A stretch of 64,000 bases of DNA from Neelides folsomi (lineage: Eukaryota; Arthropoda; Collembola; Neelipleona; Neelidae), in assembly GCA_034687125.1 (NCBI GenBank), contig JAQGBZ010000019.1:1-64000 (forward strand), given 5' to 3'. Made by a program: the position numbers and the translations under genes. The stretch's first letter is position 1. Each line of letters starts with the position of its first letter. Below the pieces are notes generated by a model. The model did no database searches. It saw only the letters and a program-made list of their open reading frames with translations, and was not told where the DNA came from. Positions 11,932-22,818 of this stretch are shown one piece after another.

Positions 11932-13931
11932 ATGCTTTACTTGCACGAAGTTCAGCCATCGAGGTCGCGCAAAGGGCGCCTCGTTCCTCTTACAACTATC
12001 AATGGTCAACCAGTGAAGATCGAAGTTGTGGATATGGAAGTAATGGAAGAGGACTATGATATCATGGCCATGTCACCAGAGAGCTCTTCGTCTTCGACAA
12101 CGGACGAAACGAGGCCGAGGAAGAGGGCCAAGTTGGACCATATGTCAGCTGAAGAGAAATCCGCCCATCGGAAGAAAATGAATCGGATTTCAGCTCAGAG
12201 TGCAAGAGATCGTCAGAAGGCTCTCATGGCAGAACAAGTCATTGAAATTGAGAAGCTGAAAAAAGAGGTCAGTAGAATTTGATCATTTTAAACTATTTTA
12301 ATTATCTTCCAATATTCCATATATTTATTTATCATCTCATATTGTATTTAACATACTCATAGGAAATTTCACTATTCGTTCAATAGGGTTCAAGAATTTT
12401 AAACGACAATGGTATACTAGGATAGGAGTGTCCGATACAATAAAACATGCAATCATTAATAGTAATTACTGAGAATTGATGAGTTGGTTAGGACATTCCT
12501 ATGCGAGTGTGAATGACTTTTATTAAAACAATTATTGGATAAATTATATAATTTTAATTGTTCTTTATTCGCAAAGCTATTCTAGGAAAAAATGGAGAAT
12601 AAGCATAGGGAACATTACATATTGAAGTACTTTCATATATTGCCCCCATTGATTTTTTTTGAATATTTGCACTATTTATAAGAGGTTCATCGATTGTCCC
12701 CATTTTCAGTTGAGATAAATAAATTATTAGGCTTAAGTAACATGTTATTCTTCATAATTGCAATCGAAATTCATTAATATTTTAGTTGCGAGTAATTCTG
12801 TATTTTATTTTAAATGGTAAACATAATTCATATGAATTTTCCAATATATGACCTCGGAATTCTAAGAATTTCGATTAATTGATAACACGAAAAGACAGAC
12901 ACCGCCCATTTCTATTTATTTTATACATTCATTTATTCCGTTCAACTTTGCTTTTTTATATCTTATCACTCTTATGTAAATGAGGTTCCTTTAAATTCTT
13001 CGAAACTCCTTTACTTGAACCCAACCTTATCTGGAATGAATGAGAAATTGAACTCTTATGAAAAACAACACGATCAATGAGTTAGACCAATTAATTAATA
13101 CTAATAGTAAAGCTACACTGCTACACAGATAAGACTACAAATCCATGATACATACCCATATTACAATTTGTATACTTCTACATGCTACGTTGTTCACGAT
13201 TTTTAATGATTCCCCTTTATTTAACAGAAACAACAATTAGAAAACGAGAACCAATTAATGAAGAAGAAGCATTTGAAGGCCGTGGAAGAGAACGAGCGAA
13301 TGTCGAAGCGAGTGTGTGTTTTGGAAAGTCGAGTCTTGGAGTTGGAAGATGCAGTTGAAGGATCTAAAGTGTTGCGCGGAGCCAATCAGGAGCCTGCAGT
13401 GCCCGTCACTGTCCCTCTGCAGAAGGGACCATTTGGCCCGCTCAACACCTTAGCTCTCATATTCATCATCCTCTCATTCTTGAGAATCCAGAGCCAACAG
13501 TCAGCGTCGCTCCTCTCAGCCGCCCTTCGACCCCAACCCTCACCCTCATCGACTACACAGACGACGATGAGATTGGGTCATTGGAGGAAGGCGCTGGAAG
13601 AAGCCCCGGATTGATCCAAGGCATGAAGTCAACCACCATCAACGCCCCGGCATTGCCGCTCTTAGAACCAGAATTCCAATTTTTGCCCAACAAGAAGCCG
13701 TTGCGTGAAATGTCCCCTGAGCCGTCTCAATACGGAGGGTCGATGGTCGACTCGCCCTTGTCTCTACAAGACCTGGAGGAAATCGAAGAATTGAACCAAT
13801 TTATAGAAGAAGCGGAGAAAACCAACGTTTTCATCAACTGTGGCCCGGACATTTTAGGAGATGTCGATTGCTGGCCAAATCCGCCGAGTCCCCAAATTCC
13901 CGATATTGATGTCGACCTCTTTGCATTTTAA
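11932..13931 (+). CDS. Xbp1: X-box binding protein 1, bZIP factor of the unfolded protein response
   Basis: Exons 11932-12267 and 13228 onward, joined in phase. The basic region (NRISAQSARDRQKA) and the leucine zipper (KLKKEKQQLENENQLM) are split by the nuclear intron. Two translation products are readable. Without IRE1 processing, the frame ends at 13614 (240 aa) and contains the hydrophobic stretch LNTLALIFIILSFL. Removal of 23 nt (13397-13419) shifts to a frame that stays open to 13931 (338 aa). That form carries an acidic C-terminal activation region rich in E, D and P, ending DVDLFAF. ER stress activates IRE1 in the ER membrane, which cuts this mRNA; the long form then enters the nucleus and induces ER chaperone genes. 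The second nuclear exon holds the entire switch. Confidence 0.97.
12268..13227 (+). other. Spliceosomal intron of XBP1, 960 bases
   Basis: Donor GTCAGT, acceptor TTTAACAG. AT-rich. It splits the bZIP domain at the junction of the basic region and zipper. No other feature is seen inside. Confidence 0.85.
13397..13419 (+). promoter_or_regulatory. 23-nt IRE1-excised (non-spliceosomal) intron of XBP1 mRNA
   Basis: Both boundaries fall after CTG in a CTGCAG-type loop (loops CTGCAGT at 13394-13400 and CTGCAGA at 13417-13423), matching the IRE1 consensus CNG|CNGN. The 3' loop is closed by a perfect six-pair stem, GTCCCT with AGGGAC. The 5' stem is weaker by eye. Excision of 23 nt joins the bZIP frame to the acidic activation frame. 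Vertebrate XBP1 loses 26 nt; insects lose 23, as here. Confidence 0.95.
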
Positions 13932-15181
13932 ATTGATCTTTTCTATTAATATTTATTAAAATTAAAGTCCAAGGGTTGGATATTTAAGTTTATACCTATT
14001 TAAGCTTATATATTTAATTAATTTTTTACAATTAGATTTGTCAATTAGATTTGTCATCACATGTATACTTTATATTTATTTAATGATTTATTCTCTTAGA
14101 AAATTTGAATATCAGTTGGGTTTGATGGGGAAAATAGTTCGATGTTATTAAGTCCTAATTATTAGAACCTATTAATGATAATTTATGCTTAAAACCAAAT
14201 GTTCAAATTACTATTAGTTAAATAAGGTTATTGATTAAATTTTAGGTTAATATTGGATTTACTTGATTGTATTTCCCAAACGGAGTTATCGGGGTTAAAT
14301 ATGCAGTACTCTCTTAATTTAATTTTTTACATTGTCACAATAATTGCACTTTGAGTTGCATAAATTGAGAGGTATTTGCGATTTACTAATTTCTCTTGTA
14401 AATACATTTATTATTATAGGAAGACTAACAAAAATTATTTATTGTAACAAATTATTAGCTTGTTTAAATTGCCTAACTTAAAAAATATATTATGAACTTA
14501 GCTGAATTCCAATAGAATTTACTACAAAAATGTAATTTCCCACTTTCTTAAAAACAATCTCGCTGAATATTTAACTTCGATTAAATTAGCTATTAGAATT
14601 CACCTGTAAAAGTATTAAAAACACTTCGATTAAAATTGAGAGGACGGAGGGGTTAAAGGTCTTTGTACAAATAGAATAAGAAATTATCAGAGAATTTTTT
14701 GCGGAGAAATGTTCAAGATTGAATTTTTCTTCATTGAAGAATTTCTTTTAATTTCAATTCCTCTTTGTACGAGCTAATTTCAAGTAGCGTCTTAAATGTT
14801 AGGAAAAAATGCATAAAAATAAGTAAAATTGGTTTAAGAGTTAAACTGTAATTTGAATAATTGAATGGCCATTGGCTCTTTGTCTCAAATAAATTGTTGT
14901 CATTGATGGATTTCCTTTCTTTACATACATCTTGTACATATACAAGTAATTAATAAAATATTACAATCAAATAATTAAGTTTAAAAACATTTAACTTTAT
15001 TAAACATTACTGTTTATGAACAATGCATTCGTTTATATTGAAAAGATTAAAGTTAGGGAAACACTTATTTTGTGAGTTGGAAGAACTCTGAAGAAATTAA
15101 CTTTTACATGGTTTTTCAATGTTTGTAATTTTAGAGATTAATAATTTTTAAGTCATTACAGTGATTAATCATAGTTTAACT
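13932..15181. other. XBP1 3' end and intergenic region
   Basis: AT-rich, no gene seen. Just before the next start codon there is an acceptor-like CATTACAG ending at 15161, suggesting that the Ig-protein gene has a non-coding first exon upstream. Confidence 0.5.
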
Positions 15182-16682
15182 ATGATTTCAATTGGCATCT
15201 TAACGTTACTTCCTGTCTTTGTCTGGGCCGCCCTTCCGGACTGCCACGTTCCTAAATCCGAACAGGGGACGGATAACTTACTCAATATGCAAAATAAGCT
15301 AAAGATGAGATTTAAAGAACATCTCACTGAGCCATGGTTTAACAACAGCAACCCCGAAATCCTGAATAAATCCAAGTTCTTAACTGCTTATGCCAATTAC
15401 CTCTTCCGACAATCCGAATGGATCCAGGGGAAAAGGAAAGAGCCAAGCATTGATTGGATTGGGAATTTCAGTCTTCTCCTCAAATTCATCCATTCTGATC
15501 CTTTGAATTTGGGATGGCCAATTAGCTTGAATTTGACAGCAATTGGATCAGTTCATTTCCTCAATTATCAATCCAAAATCCTCGACCTCACTTGTCCTTG
15601 TCATGGTGCGGCGTGCAAAGCTAAAGTGGAAAAGGCTTCATGGCGAATCAATACATACGACACTGTCAAAGACGGACATCATGACGCTTTCGATTTCAAA
15701 GAATTGAACTTCGGAGGGGAAACAATTAAACACAATGGTCCAGATGCTGAAGGATACTACAGGATTTATCGATGTCTCGTGCCCGGTGTTTGCAAACATT
15801 ATTTCCACGTGTTTACTAAACCACTGCCGATTGTGACAAGTTCAGTTCAAGTTTACGTTGGGGAAGACACAACATTTTCCTGCAAGCCTTATCATTTAAT
15901 GTATGAGCTGATTCAAAAGAGAAAGGATTTAAATGCGGATTTGAGCGAAAATAAAAAATTCCCTCAGCCGCTCAGTATGGGCCCTTACAGAATCTTCTGG
16001 ATCACGCCTAATGAAACTGAAGAAGATGAAAGAGCATGGGAGACAAAAGACGAGGAATTGTATGACAATCTTCCTACTTGGGAATCTCAGAAAAAAATTG
16101 ATGCGCATGAATCATATGATGCTAAAGTATAATATTAACATTTTAATAATAAATAAATACCATAAATTAACTATAATTTTATAAATAAGTAATCATATAA
16201 GGTTTAATTTCAAATTATAATTTATGTTAAAAAATCAGTCGTGGATTTTGGAATACAAAATTATCAATTTCCGAGTCAAAAGAGGGAATGAGAATTATCG
16301 AAAAAATATTTCGATCGAAACCAGCAGAGTGACACTTCTCAAAGCGACCAAAGAAATGGATGGCCATTGGGAATGTGTGATTGTAGACGAAAACGGACTT
16401 GACTCGCGTATGCCTCTCAAACTACGGCTCAGGGAGCATTTCAAAGGTTTCGTCCACGTCCACGTCCGAGAGTGGCATTATTTTATTATCTGCGGTGTGA
16501 CGATCGGTGTGATGTTGATAGCTACGGCTTTATTCATCTTCTTCGTCCCCAACAATAAAGATGATTTTCCTGACAAAAAGGAACAAATAGAGGCAATCAG
16601 TGAGAATTTCCCTAAAAGAAGGAGAAGCGCATTTATCAAAAAGACAGATCTTCCAAGTTTGGACATACAAATGATTAAATAG
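15182..16682 (+). CDS. Two-Ig-domain single-pass membrane protein (FAM187-like?)
   Basis: Exons 15182-16126 and 16239-16682, phase 0, 462 aa. The start is the ATG that opens a clear signal peptide (ISIGILTLLPVFVWAALPDC); upstream in-frame sequence has no ATG. A first Ig-like region runs from TCPCHGAAC through a tryptophan to DAEGYYRIYRC. A second runs from TTFSCKPY through FWI to MDGHWECVIVDENG, the Cys-Trp-DGxWxC pattern of V-type Ig domains. A membrane span (YFIICGVTIGVMLIATALFI) and a basic 45-residue cytoplasmic tail follow. Several N-glycosylation sequons fit an extracellular N-terminus. The architecture recalls FAM187 proteins, but I would not name it on this alone. An alternative last exon at 16761-16851 is possible. 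Confidence 0.78.
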
Positions 16683-16760
16683 TAATTTTTAATTTTTAAT
16701 TATTTACAAAATAATTAAAAAGTGTGACTATAATGAATTTACATTTAAATAATTGTACAG

Positions 16761-16851
16761 ATATGGATCCTCTTGATAAGACTCAAACGGTGACAGTAAA
16801 TCCATCAAGTGTCTCTGCCCCAGTGAAGTCAGAATTAGTGAAGGCCAAATA
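16761..16851 (+). other. Possible alternative last exon of the Ig-domain gene
   Basis: After acceptor TTGTACAG an open frame runs from ATGGATCCTCTTGAT to TAA at 16849-16851. It is phase-compatible with a donor GTTTGG at 16657 inside the preceding exon. Joining them would replace the last eight residues with about 30 polar residues rich in T, V and S. An AATAAA overlaps the stop. The donor is weak, so this is tentative. Confidence 0.35.
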
Positions 16852-17757
16852 AAAATTTATAAATTTATATTTATAACCAATACAAATTATGATTTGTATC
16901 TGTAATTTATCAATTATTGTAAATAATTTACAAATTGTAAAATGCAAAATATTACTTTATTTGTAATTTTTATTATAATAAATCTTTAAGTTTATTTCAT
17001 TTAACGTTTAATCATTCTTTAACCATTCCCATCAAGTCATTGTGAGTAATAGAATCTTTCCACCACGAACAATATATCCATCAAAATACCTACTATTTAT
17101 AGGGTATATATACAAGTGCTGAATAATAAAATACATTTACCGAATATTATTGATATTATTAAATGATTTTTTACATTTGGTACTTTTACCCAATTATTCG
17201 GCATTCCCATTTAATTTATTCGGCGTTTGTACCTTTCGGTACTTTTATTCAAATTATTCGGTAAATGTATTTTATTATTCGGTACTTATATTCGCATCCC
17301 TATTTATATAGGACTATTTTAGTCCAATTCCATTTCTGCGAAATTTAAAAGGGTGGAGAAAGTCGTTGAAACTGTTGAAAGATGCAGAGAAAATTTGAAA
17401 TTGAAAGTTGACCTTTGATCTTGCCATCGTATCCTGTGAAAACGTTGAACAGAAATGTCAGAGGCCATCCGAGAGAGGAAAAGGAAACAGAATCACCAAT
17501 GAAATAATTCTCTTGGATTGGAAGGATCAAATTCTAGCACAAAGGTCAAATAATGTAAAATGGTGAAAACAGAAAACCAATTAAGCGGAAAGCCTAAGAT
17601 TCATCGTCAAACTTAGAGTTTTTTGTCAAAAATACGGTAATTTTGTGCACCATATTTTAGTATTTTATTATATACACCTTTATTTCATAATAAAATATAA
17701 TATGAAAATATTATTTTAATCACAAAATAAAATAACACAATGAATATTTAAAAAAAA
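16852..17757. other. Intergenic region between convergent Ig-protein and carboxylesterase genes
   Basis: Contains an AATAAA near 16977, a hairpin repeat (17121-17280, listed separately) and otherwise AT-rich sequence. A 61-codon minus ORF at 17345-17530 has no features and is not called. Confidence 0.5.
17121..17280. repeat. 160-bp foldback element with perfect 26-bp inverted ends
   Basis: 17121-17146 and 17255-17280 are perfect inverted copies. The interior has further degenerate repeats of TTATTCGGC and TTTCGGTACTTTT. No coding capacity and no obvious target duplication. A MITE-like foldback element is the simplest reading. Confidence 0.75.
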
Positions 17758-20557
17758 TTATATTTCTTCCAAGTCATAAAGTTCAGTTTGAGGAATCGAA
17801 TCCCAAAAGGCCATTCTTTCTGTGAATAATTCTTTCGCTTCAAACACGTCGTCGAGGATGTTCCAAACAGTTGTGTTTTTTTCCAAGTTTATTGTTTCCC
17901 ATTTTTCTCCAGGAACGCTTTATAAGTAACGAATAATTTATGTTTATTTTATCATTAAATGATTTAATAATATTTTTATTTGATAGTTTGTTCAATAAAA
18001 ATTTAATGTTAATATTGAATTGAAATTAACCCATTAGCTGCAAAGTTGCTCCACATTTGAACCAAACTCCGTGAGAAATTGAAATAAGGCGAATCAGTTG
18101 GAATCTCAGGATATCCATTATACAAGAACAGATATTGGAGTTCGTCTGCATGAGCCACAAACTTTTCTCCTAGAAGGTTCAATAAATAAAACAATTAAAC
18201 CTTATAACAGGACATGCATATTTTATTATTTTTACATTAAACTATCAATTTAATATTTATTTATAATTAATATTTAGTCTTTAATATTTTAGTCAAATAA
18301 AGTCATTTATTTAGCCATTTTAATCGAATGAACTTAACCTGGGAACATTTCTTTCGCTCTTTCTGCATAAGATTTAGCAGGCATTTTGGTCAAATAATAA
18401 AGATAGACTGGAGATTTGGTCGCTTGAAGTCTTGCAGTGAGAAACGTTGGATGAATCATAGATTGATCAGAAAACAAATCCGTCAAATTCCTCCAAGTTT
18501 CGTTCCCAATAGCCGACTCGTTAAAGTATAAAGTTTTCATTTCGTCGAAGGTGCTTCTGGGAACGACCGTTGTATTTATGCCAAGAATCAACGGAGTAAT
18601 GACATTGAAAAAACGATCCGCTAGTGTGGTCAGCATGGTTGAATTCAATATGCCTATACAAGTTAAAAAGTTAAAGTTATTAACCAAAAAAATTTATTTA
18701 AATAAAGTTTAATTACTTAAAGATTGGTGAAGCCCTTCTTCCGAATTGACCCCAGCGATAACACTAACATTGTTGAACTCTCCATTTTGAAAAAGAATCA
18801 AAGGATGACCCGGCATGAAGATTTCCTCATCTGACCAACTTCCATTCTCGTAAGTTAAACCATATTCCACATTCCGTCCAGTAACGTTTAAAAGCTCAAT
18901 TGGCGTTTTTCCTCGGAGACATTCCGAAACTTGAGAACTCATGTTGCAATTGAGGGAATTGGCTAATTCTTCTACAGTTTTCCGCGGATTGTGGACAATA
19001 GAATTTAGACATGTTCCACTTTCTAATATAGCCCGAGTAAACAATCCTAAAATAATTAATTTTAATTATTAAAATGAAATATTTAGTTTTTCTATTAACC
19101 TTAAAAACTATTAAATATAATTGAAATTTTCTATTTAATTACCCGAGCTTAATGGTGAAACTAAATGTGCAGTGACGCCAATTGCTCCTGCTGAATTTCC
19201 AAAAATGAGAACTCGCGTAGGATCCCCGAAGTAGTCGTCAATGTTTTTTTGTACCCATTTCAGTGCACAAACTTGATCCTTATATTTAATTAGTTATTAT
19301 ATGACGATTTATTTGATCAATAATAAAAAAAAAGCTTTGATGCGAATGTACTTTAAATCCAATATTTCCCGAAAGCTCTCCATCTTCGCTATTTAAAAAT
19401 CCTTTGAATAAAAAGAATTCATTAACTTTTGACAATATATTGAATTTTAATCCAAACATGCTATTCATTACCAAATGGTCCGAGTCTGAATCCAAAAGTT
19501 ATTAATATCACATCCTCGTCCATGAAATAATCAGCTCCATATCTACTCCCATTACCTGTGTCTGGTAAAACGATAATCAAACTCGAATATTTATATATTA
19601 TGTAAATATTTTTAACCTTACATAAAACCTTATTGTAGAAACGCAACGACAATCAAATTAACTAAATGGTATTTTTTATTAATATAAGTGACGAGTATCT
19701 TAAATAAAAAAACTTCCTTACCAAAACCACCCCCATGAATATAAACCATAACTGGAAGCTTTACTGTTTCATTGTTCCTTTCAGGAATCTGTATAATAAT
19801 TAATTTTAGTCTTTAAAATGCCGAGGATAAAATATTTTGTCAATATTAATATTTAATATTAATGTAAAAATTGAATAACAAAAGTTAATATTAAATCTTC
19901 ATTACTTTTGGAGTATAGATGTTCAAGTAAAGACAATCTTCTTCTCCAACCACTTCCTTCTCAGCAGACTTCTCATTCGTCTGAGTGCATTGGGAAGCAA
20001 TTGCCGTTCCGTTCAAAGTTCCATTCCAAGGACCATGTAAGATTGGAAGCTGTAACATTTTAAACATGAAAAATTAATTAACCAACTTCTAATTTAAATA
20101 GACTTTTTTGTTAACTCAATAATGAATTTGTTAACTTTTAATTATGAATCCACCATGAATTGGTGGATTCATAATTCAACTGATAATTACTGATAATTAC
20201 TTTGAATCTCAAATCATTCACAGGAGGTTGAGCGTAAGGAATTTTTAAGAACGCGTGATAATTTCTCTCGCCGCGAGATTTGAGTTCAATTCCAACGACT
20301 TTTCCGTTCTTGGTGGAAATTTCAATTGTTGGGTTTTCTGAACTTGGGGCCGAAGCTTGCAATGTTTCTCTCACCTCACTTCTGTGGCCCATTGAGAAAA
20401 GAGAGAAAAGGACGATACAACAAACAACGACAGAACCCAAAAACACCAAACTCGGTTGGCACCATTTATTTCTTCCATAATTGAAAGTATTGGAATTGGT
20501 TAGGTTCCTATTTTCCTCGGGATCTAATAGCTGGTACCGACTCCCGTTCTTCCACAT
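17758..20557 (-). CDS. Membrane-anchored carboxylesterase (alpha/beta hydrolase)
   Basis: Ten minus-strand exons: 20557-20201, 20049-19906, 19788-19722, 19555-19472, 19401-19352, 19278-19143, 19046-18717, 18653-18339, 18169-18031, 17917-17758. Phases agree throughout; 593 aa. The N-terminal 35 residues are cytosolic-type, followed by a membrane span (PSLVFLGSVVVCCIVLFSLF), so this looks like a type II anchored enzyme with the hydrolase domain outside. Carboxylesterase family B motifs appear in order: EDCLYLNIYTP, the oxyanion-hole IHGGGFG, the nucleophile elbow GNSAG (serine present), the acid in NSEEG, and histidine in VAHADEL. It should hydrolyse esters; a detoxification, hormone or lipid ester role cannot be separated. 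GNSAG instead of the usual GESAG is a modest departure. Many N-glycosylation sequons fit secretion. Confidence 0.93.
20141..20200 (-). repeat. Perfect 15-bp hairpin beside a tandemly duplicated splice donor
   Basis: In carboxylesterase intron 1, 20141-20155 and 20161-20175 form a perfect 15-bp inverted repeat with a 5-base loop. Next to it, 20181-20190 and 20191-20200 are identical 10-mers, so the exon 1 donor GTAATTATCA is immediately repeated on the transcribed strand. Confidence 0.85.
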
Positions 20558-21396
20558 TGTAAACTAGTGATTACAATTACTTAATTATTAATAGCAATTT
20601 ATTTCACAATATGATTGAAATTAACTAAAAATGGGTCAATTGGTTAAGAAGTGAAAGAATCAGATGACTGAATGAAATCAAAAGACAAGCTCTTTCGAGT
20701 ATCAATGCGATAAAAACTAGTGCATTTGGGAAACAAAGTCGAGTAGGACTTTAAATAACCTTTTTATCTAATCTTACAATAATGTCCAATACCGCCAATA
20801 CTCTACATACATTCGTATTACGATAGGAATTATTAGGTGTTAAATGATATATTTTGACATGTACATAAAATATATGAAATGAGATGTATAATTTTCATTT
20901 TATTTTTATTAGTTATAATAATTTTCGATGATTTGAAGTTTGACAATTTTAAAATATTTTTTTTGATTTTCATCAGTTTAATTAGCGTTTATCAAAATCA
21001 CATAAACCTCACATTCAGTTAATTCAAGTATACAACAAAAATATTAAAAATCAACAATAATGAGGTATTGCTTAAATTAATAATTATTGTGATCAAATCT
21101 TAAAAAACAAAACTATTTAAGAATTGTCCTTTTAATGTTTCTTTGAAGGAAAGTTGCAAAATTGGAAACTTTAGAGAGATCTATGTAGAATATTTTCATG
21201 GTAAACTGTCTCTAAAAATTAATTTCAATAACAAGAAACGGTTAAAGATAAATAAATACTACTAATTGTACTAATCAAGGAAATTATAAAGTTAAAAAAT
21301 AGTTAACATAATATGTAAATTTAAATTATATAAACACTATAAATATTTTAAATCAACATATGATTGAGCAAAAACAAGATTCAATTCTTTTTAAAG
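20558..21396. other. Intergenic region between carboxylesterase and GTSF1-like genes
   Basis: AT-rich, 840 bases. Holds the carboxylesterase promoter side and the 3' end of the GTSF1-like transcript. No gene or repeat recognised. Confidence 0.5.
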
Positions 21397-22355
21397 CTAT
21401 TTGATTATTAAGGAATCATCCCAACTCTCTTCTTCTTGACCCTCATCGTAAGCCTCGTCCTCTTCATTATATTCTTCGTCGTAATCCTCTTCGTCCCAAT
21501 TCTCTTCCTTTTCCTCTTCATTATCCCAACTCTCTTTATCCTTCTCTTTATTTACCTCTACTTTTACGACCGTCTCTTCTTTCTTTACTTTCACATCATC
21601 TTTTTTGATTTTGGAAGGTTCTTCTTTCGTCTTATGGAATTCCGCAAAAAACTCAACTTGTTGCTGTCGATATTTTCGTTTTTCTGCCGGTTTCAACCCA
21701 CCCGGTATATAGAAAACTGGTTGAGATTTAAGTTTAACAGAAGGGTCATAACTGGCTTTGTAACCTTCCGATTCAGCTTCCCAATCCTCCTCATCGAGCA
21801 CAATTGGAGTTTCGGCCGTGCCTGTTTTATTCTTTTTTGATTTTCGCTTCTTTGCAGGAGGTTCAATTTTCTCTTCCGGCTCGGGTTGTTTAACGGAATT
21901 GGAAGTTTGGAAGAGACGAATAGCATCGATGGCATAAGGACAATTGGATTCGTGAGCACGTGCTTCGGAACGGGCTAAATGATGAAGTGAATTCCAACGA
22001 CAGATGACAACATCACAATTCTCGTTGGTCATTTTATGCTCATCCATATAACTTTTCCGACATTTCGTAAGGTGATTAAGCATTCTGAAAATTTACAATT
22101 TTTTAATTAATAAAATTTAAACACTTATCCTACTTATTTTAGTAAATAGTTTAAAGCCAAATAAATATTATACATTTATTTTAATTATTGGCTTAATTCT
22201 TCATTATTTAAAGTAAAAGTTTTGGTTGGCTTTGATATATTGACGAACCTCTTATTAGTGATTTGATGGGCTCTTGAATATGGGCACTGCAAAAGATGTT
22301 CTCCAGGAGCTAATGTAAAACCATTGGTTGGGAATGAAATCCTGTATAACTCCAT
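21397..22355 (-). CDS. GTSF1/Asterix-like protein: two CHHC zinc fingers plus long acidic tail
   Basis: Two minus-strand exons, 22355-22249 and 22084-21397, phase 2, giving 264 aa. Finger 1 is C-x5-H-x9-H-x3-C across the splice junction (CPYSRAHQ...MLNHLTKC). Finger 2 is C-x5-H-x9-H-x3-C (CRWNSLHHLARSEARAHESNC). Tandem CHHC fingers of this spacing define the GTSF1/U11-48K-type family; the short N-terminus and adjacent fingers fit GTSF1, a cofactor of PIWI slicing and piRNA silencing. Known GTSF1 proteins are about 150-170 aa. Here a basic stretch (AKKRKSKKNK) and a 70-residue E/D-rich, W-containing tail extend it. Tryptophan-containing acidic repeats (ESWDN, ENWDEED, ESWDDS) resemble the short W-D/E motifs used to contact PIWI proteins, an inference. 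Confidence 0.88.
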
Positions 22356-22818
22356 GATCTTAAATTGCTAAAATAATAATAAATACAATTATATTATTTA
22401 TTCTAAGATTTTTTAAATTATATTCTATATTTGAAAAATACATAATTTTAGTGAACTATATAATTCTATTGGATTGTCTCAAATATTCCATTGTATTTAG
22501 TTAATTATAATGACAAGGAAGTATATTGTGTACTTTTATGGAGTTTAACCTTACGTTCTGTTTTTGCTATATTTTAAGCTTCCTCGACTGAATTGGGGGA
22601 CAGGCGGGCCAATTGAGAGTCTGCAACAATGAAGAGCTGAAGAGAGGTGAAATAAAGAGAATGTGAATTGTGCAAGGAAGATTTCCTGTTCCTATGCCAT
22701 TGCATACCAGCTGATGAGGTAAACAGAGGTGTCTCTCTTTTCTTCATTCTACGCAGATCCAAGTGAGAATCATCGCTCGCCCTTCCACACTCAAAGACTC
22801 CCTTCGACCTGAGTCACC
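22356..22818. promoter_or_regulatory. Shared head-to-head promoter region of GTSF1-like and TCP11-like genes
   Basis: 463 bases separate the two divergent start codons. The right part (22575-22818) is richer in G+C and probably includes the TCP11-like 5' leader. No core motif is clear. Confidence 0.45.

Noticed and set aside
21436-21840. 134-codon plus-strand hydrophobic ORF
   Set aside because: Antisense shadow of the acidic tail of the GTSF1-like gene; its leucine/phenylalanine content is the complement of GAA/GAT codons.
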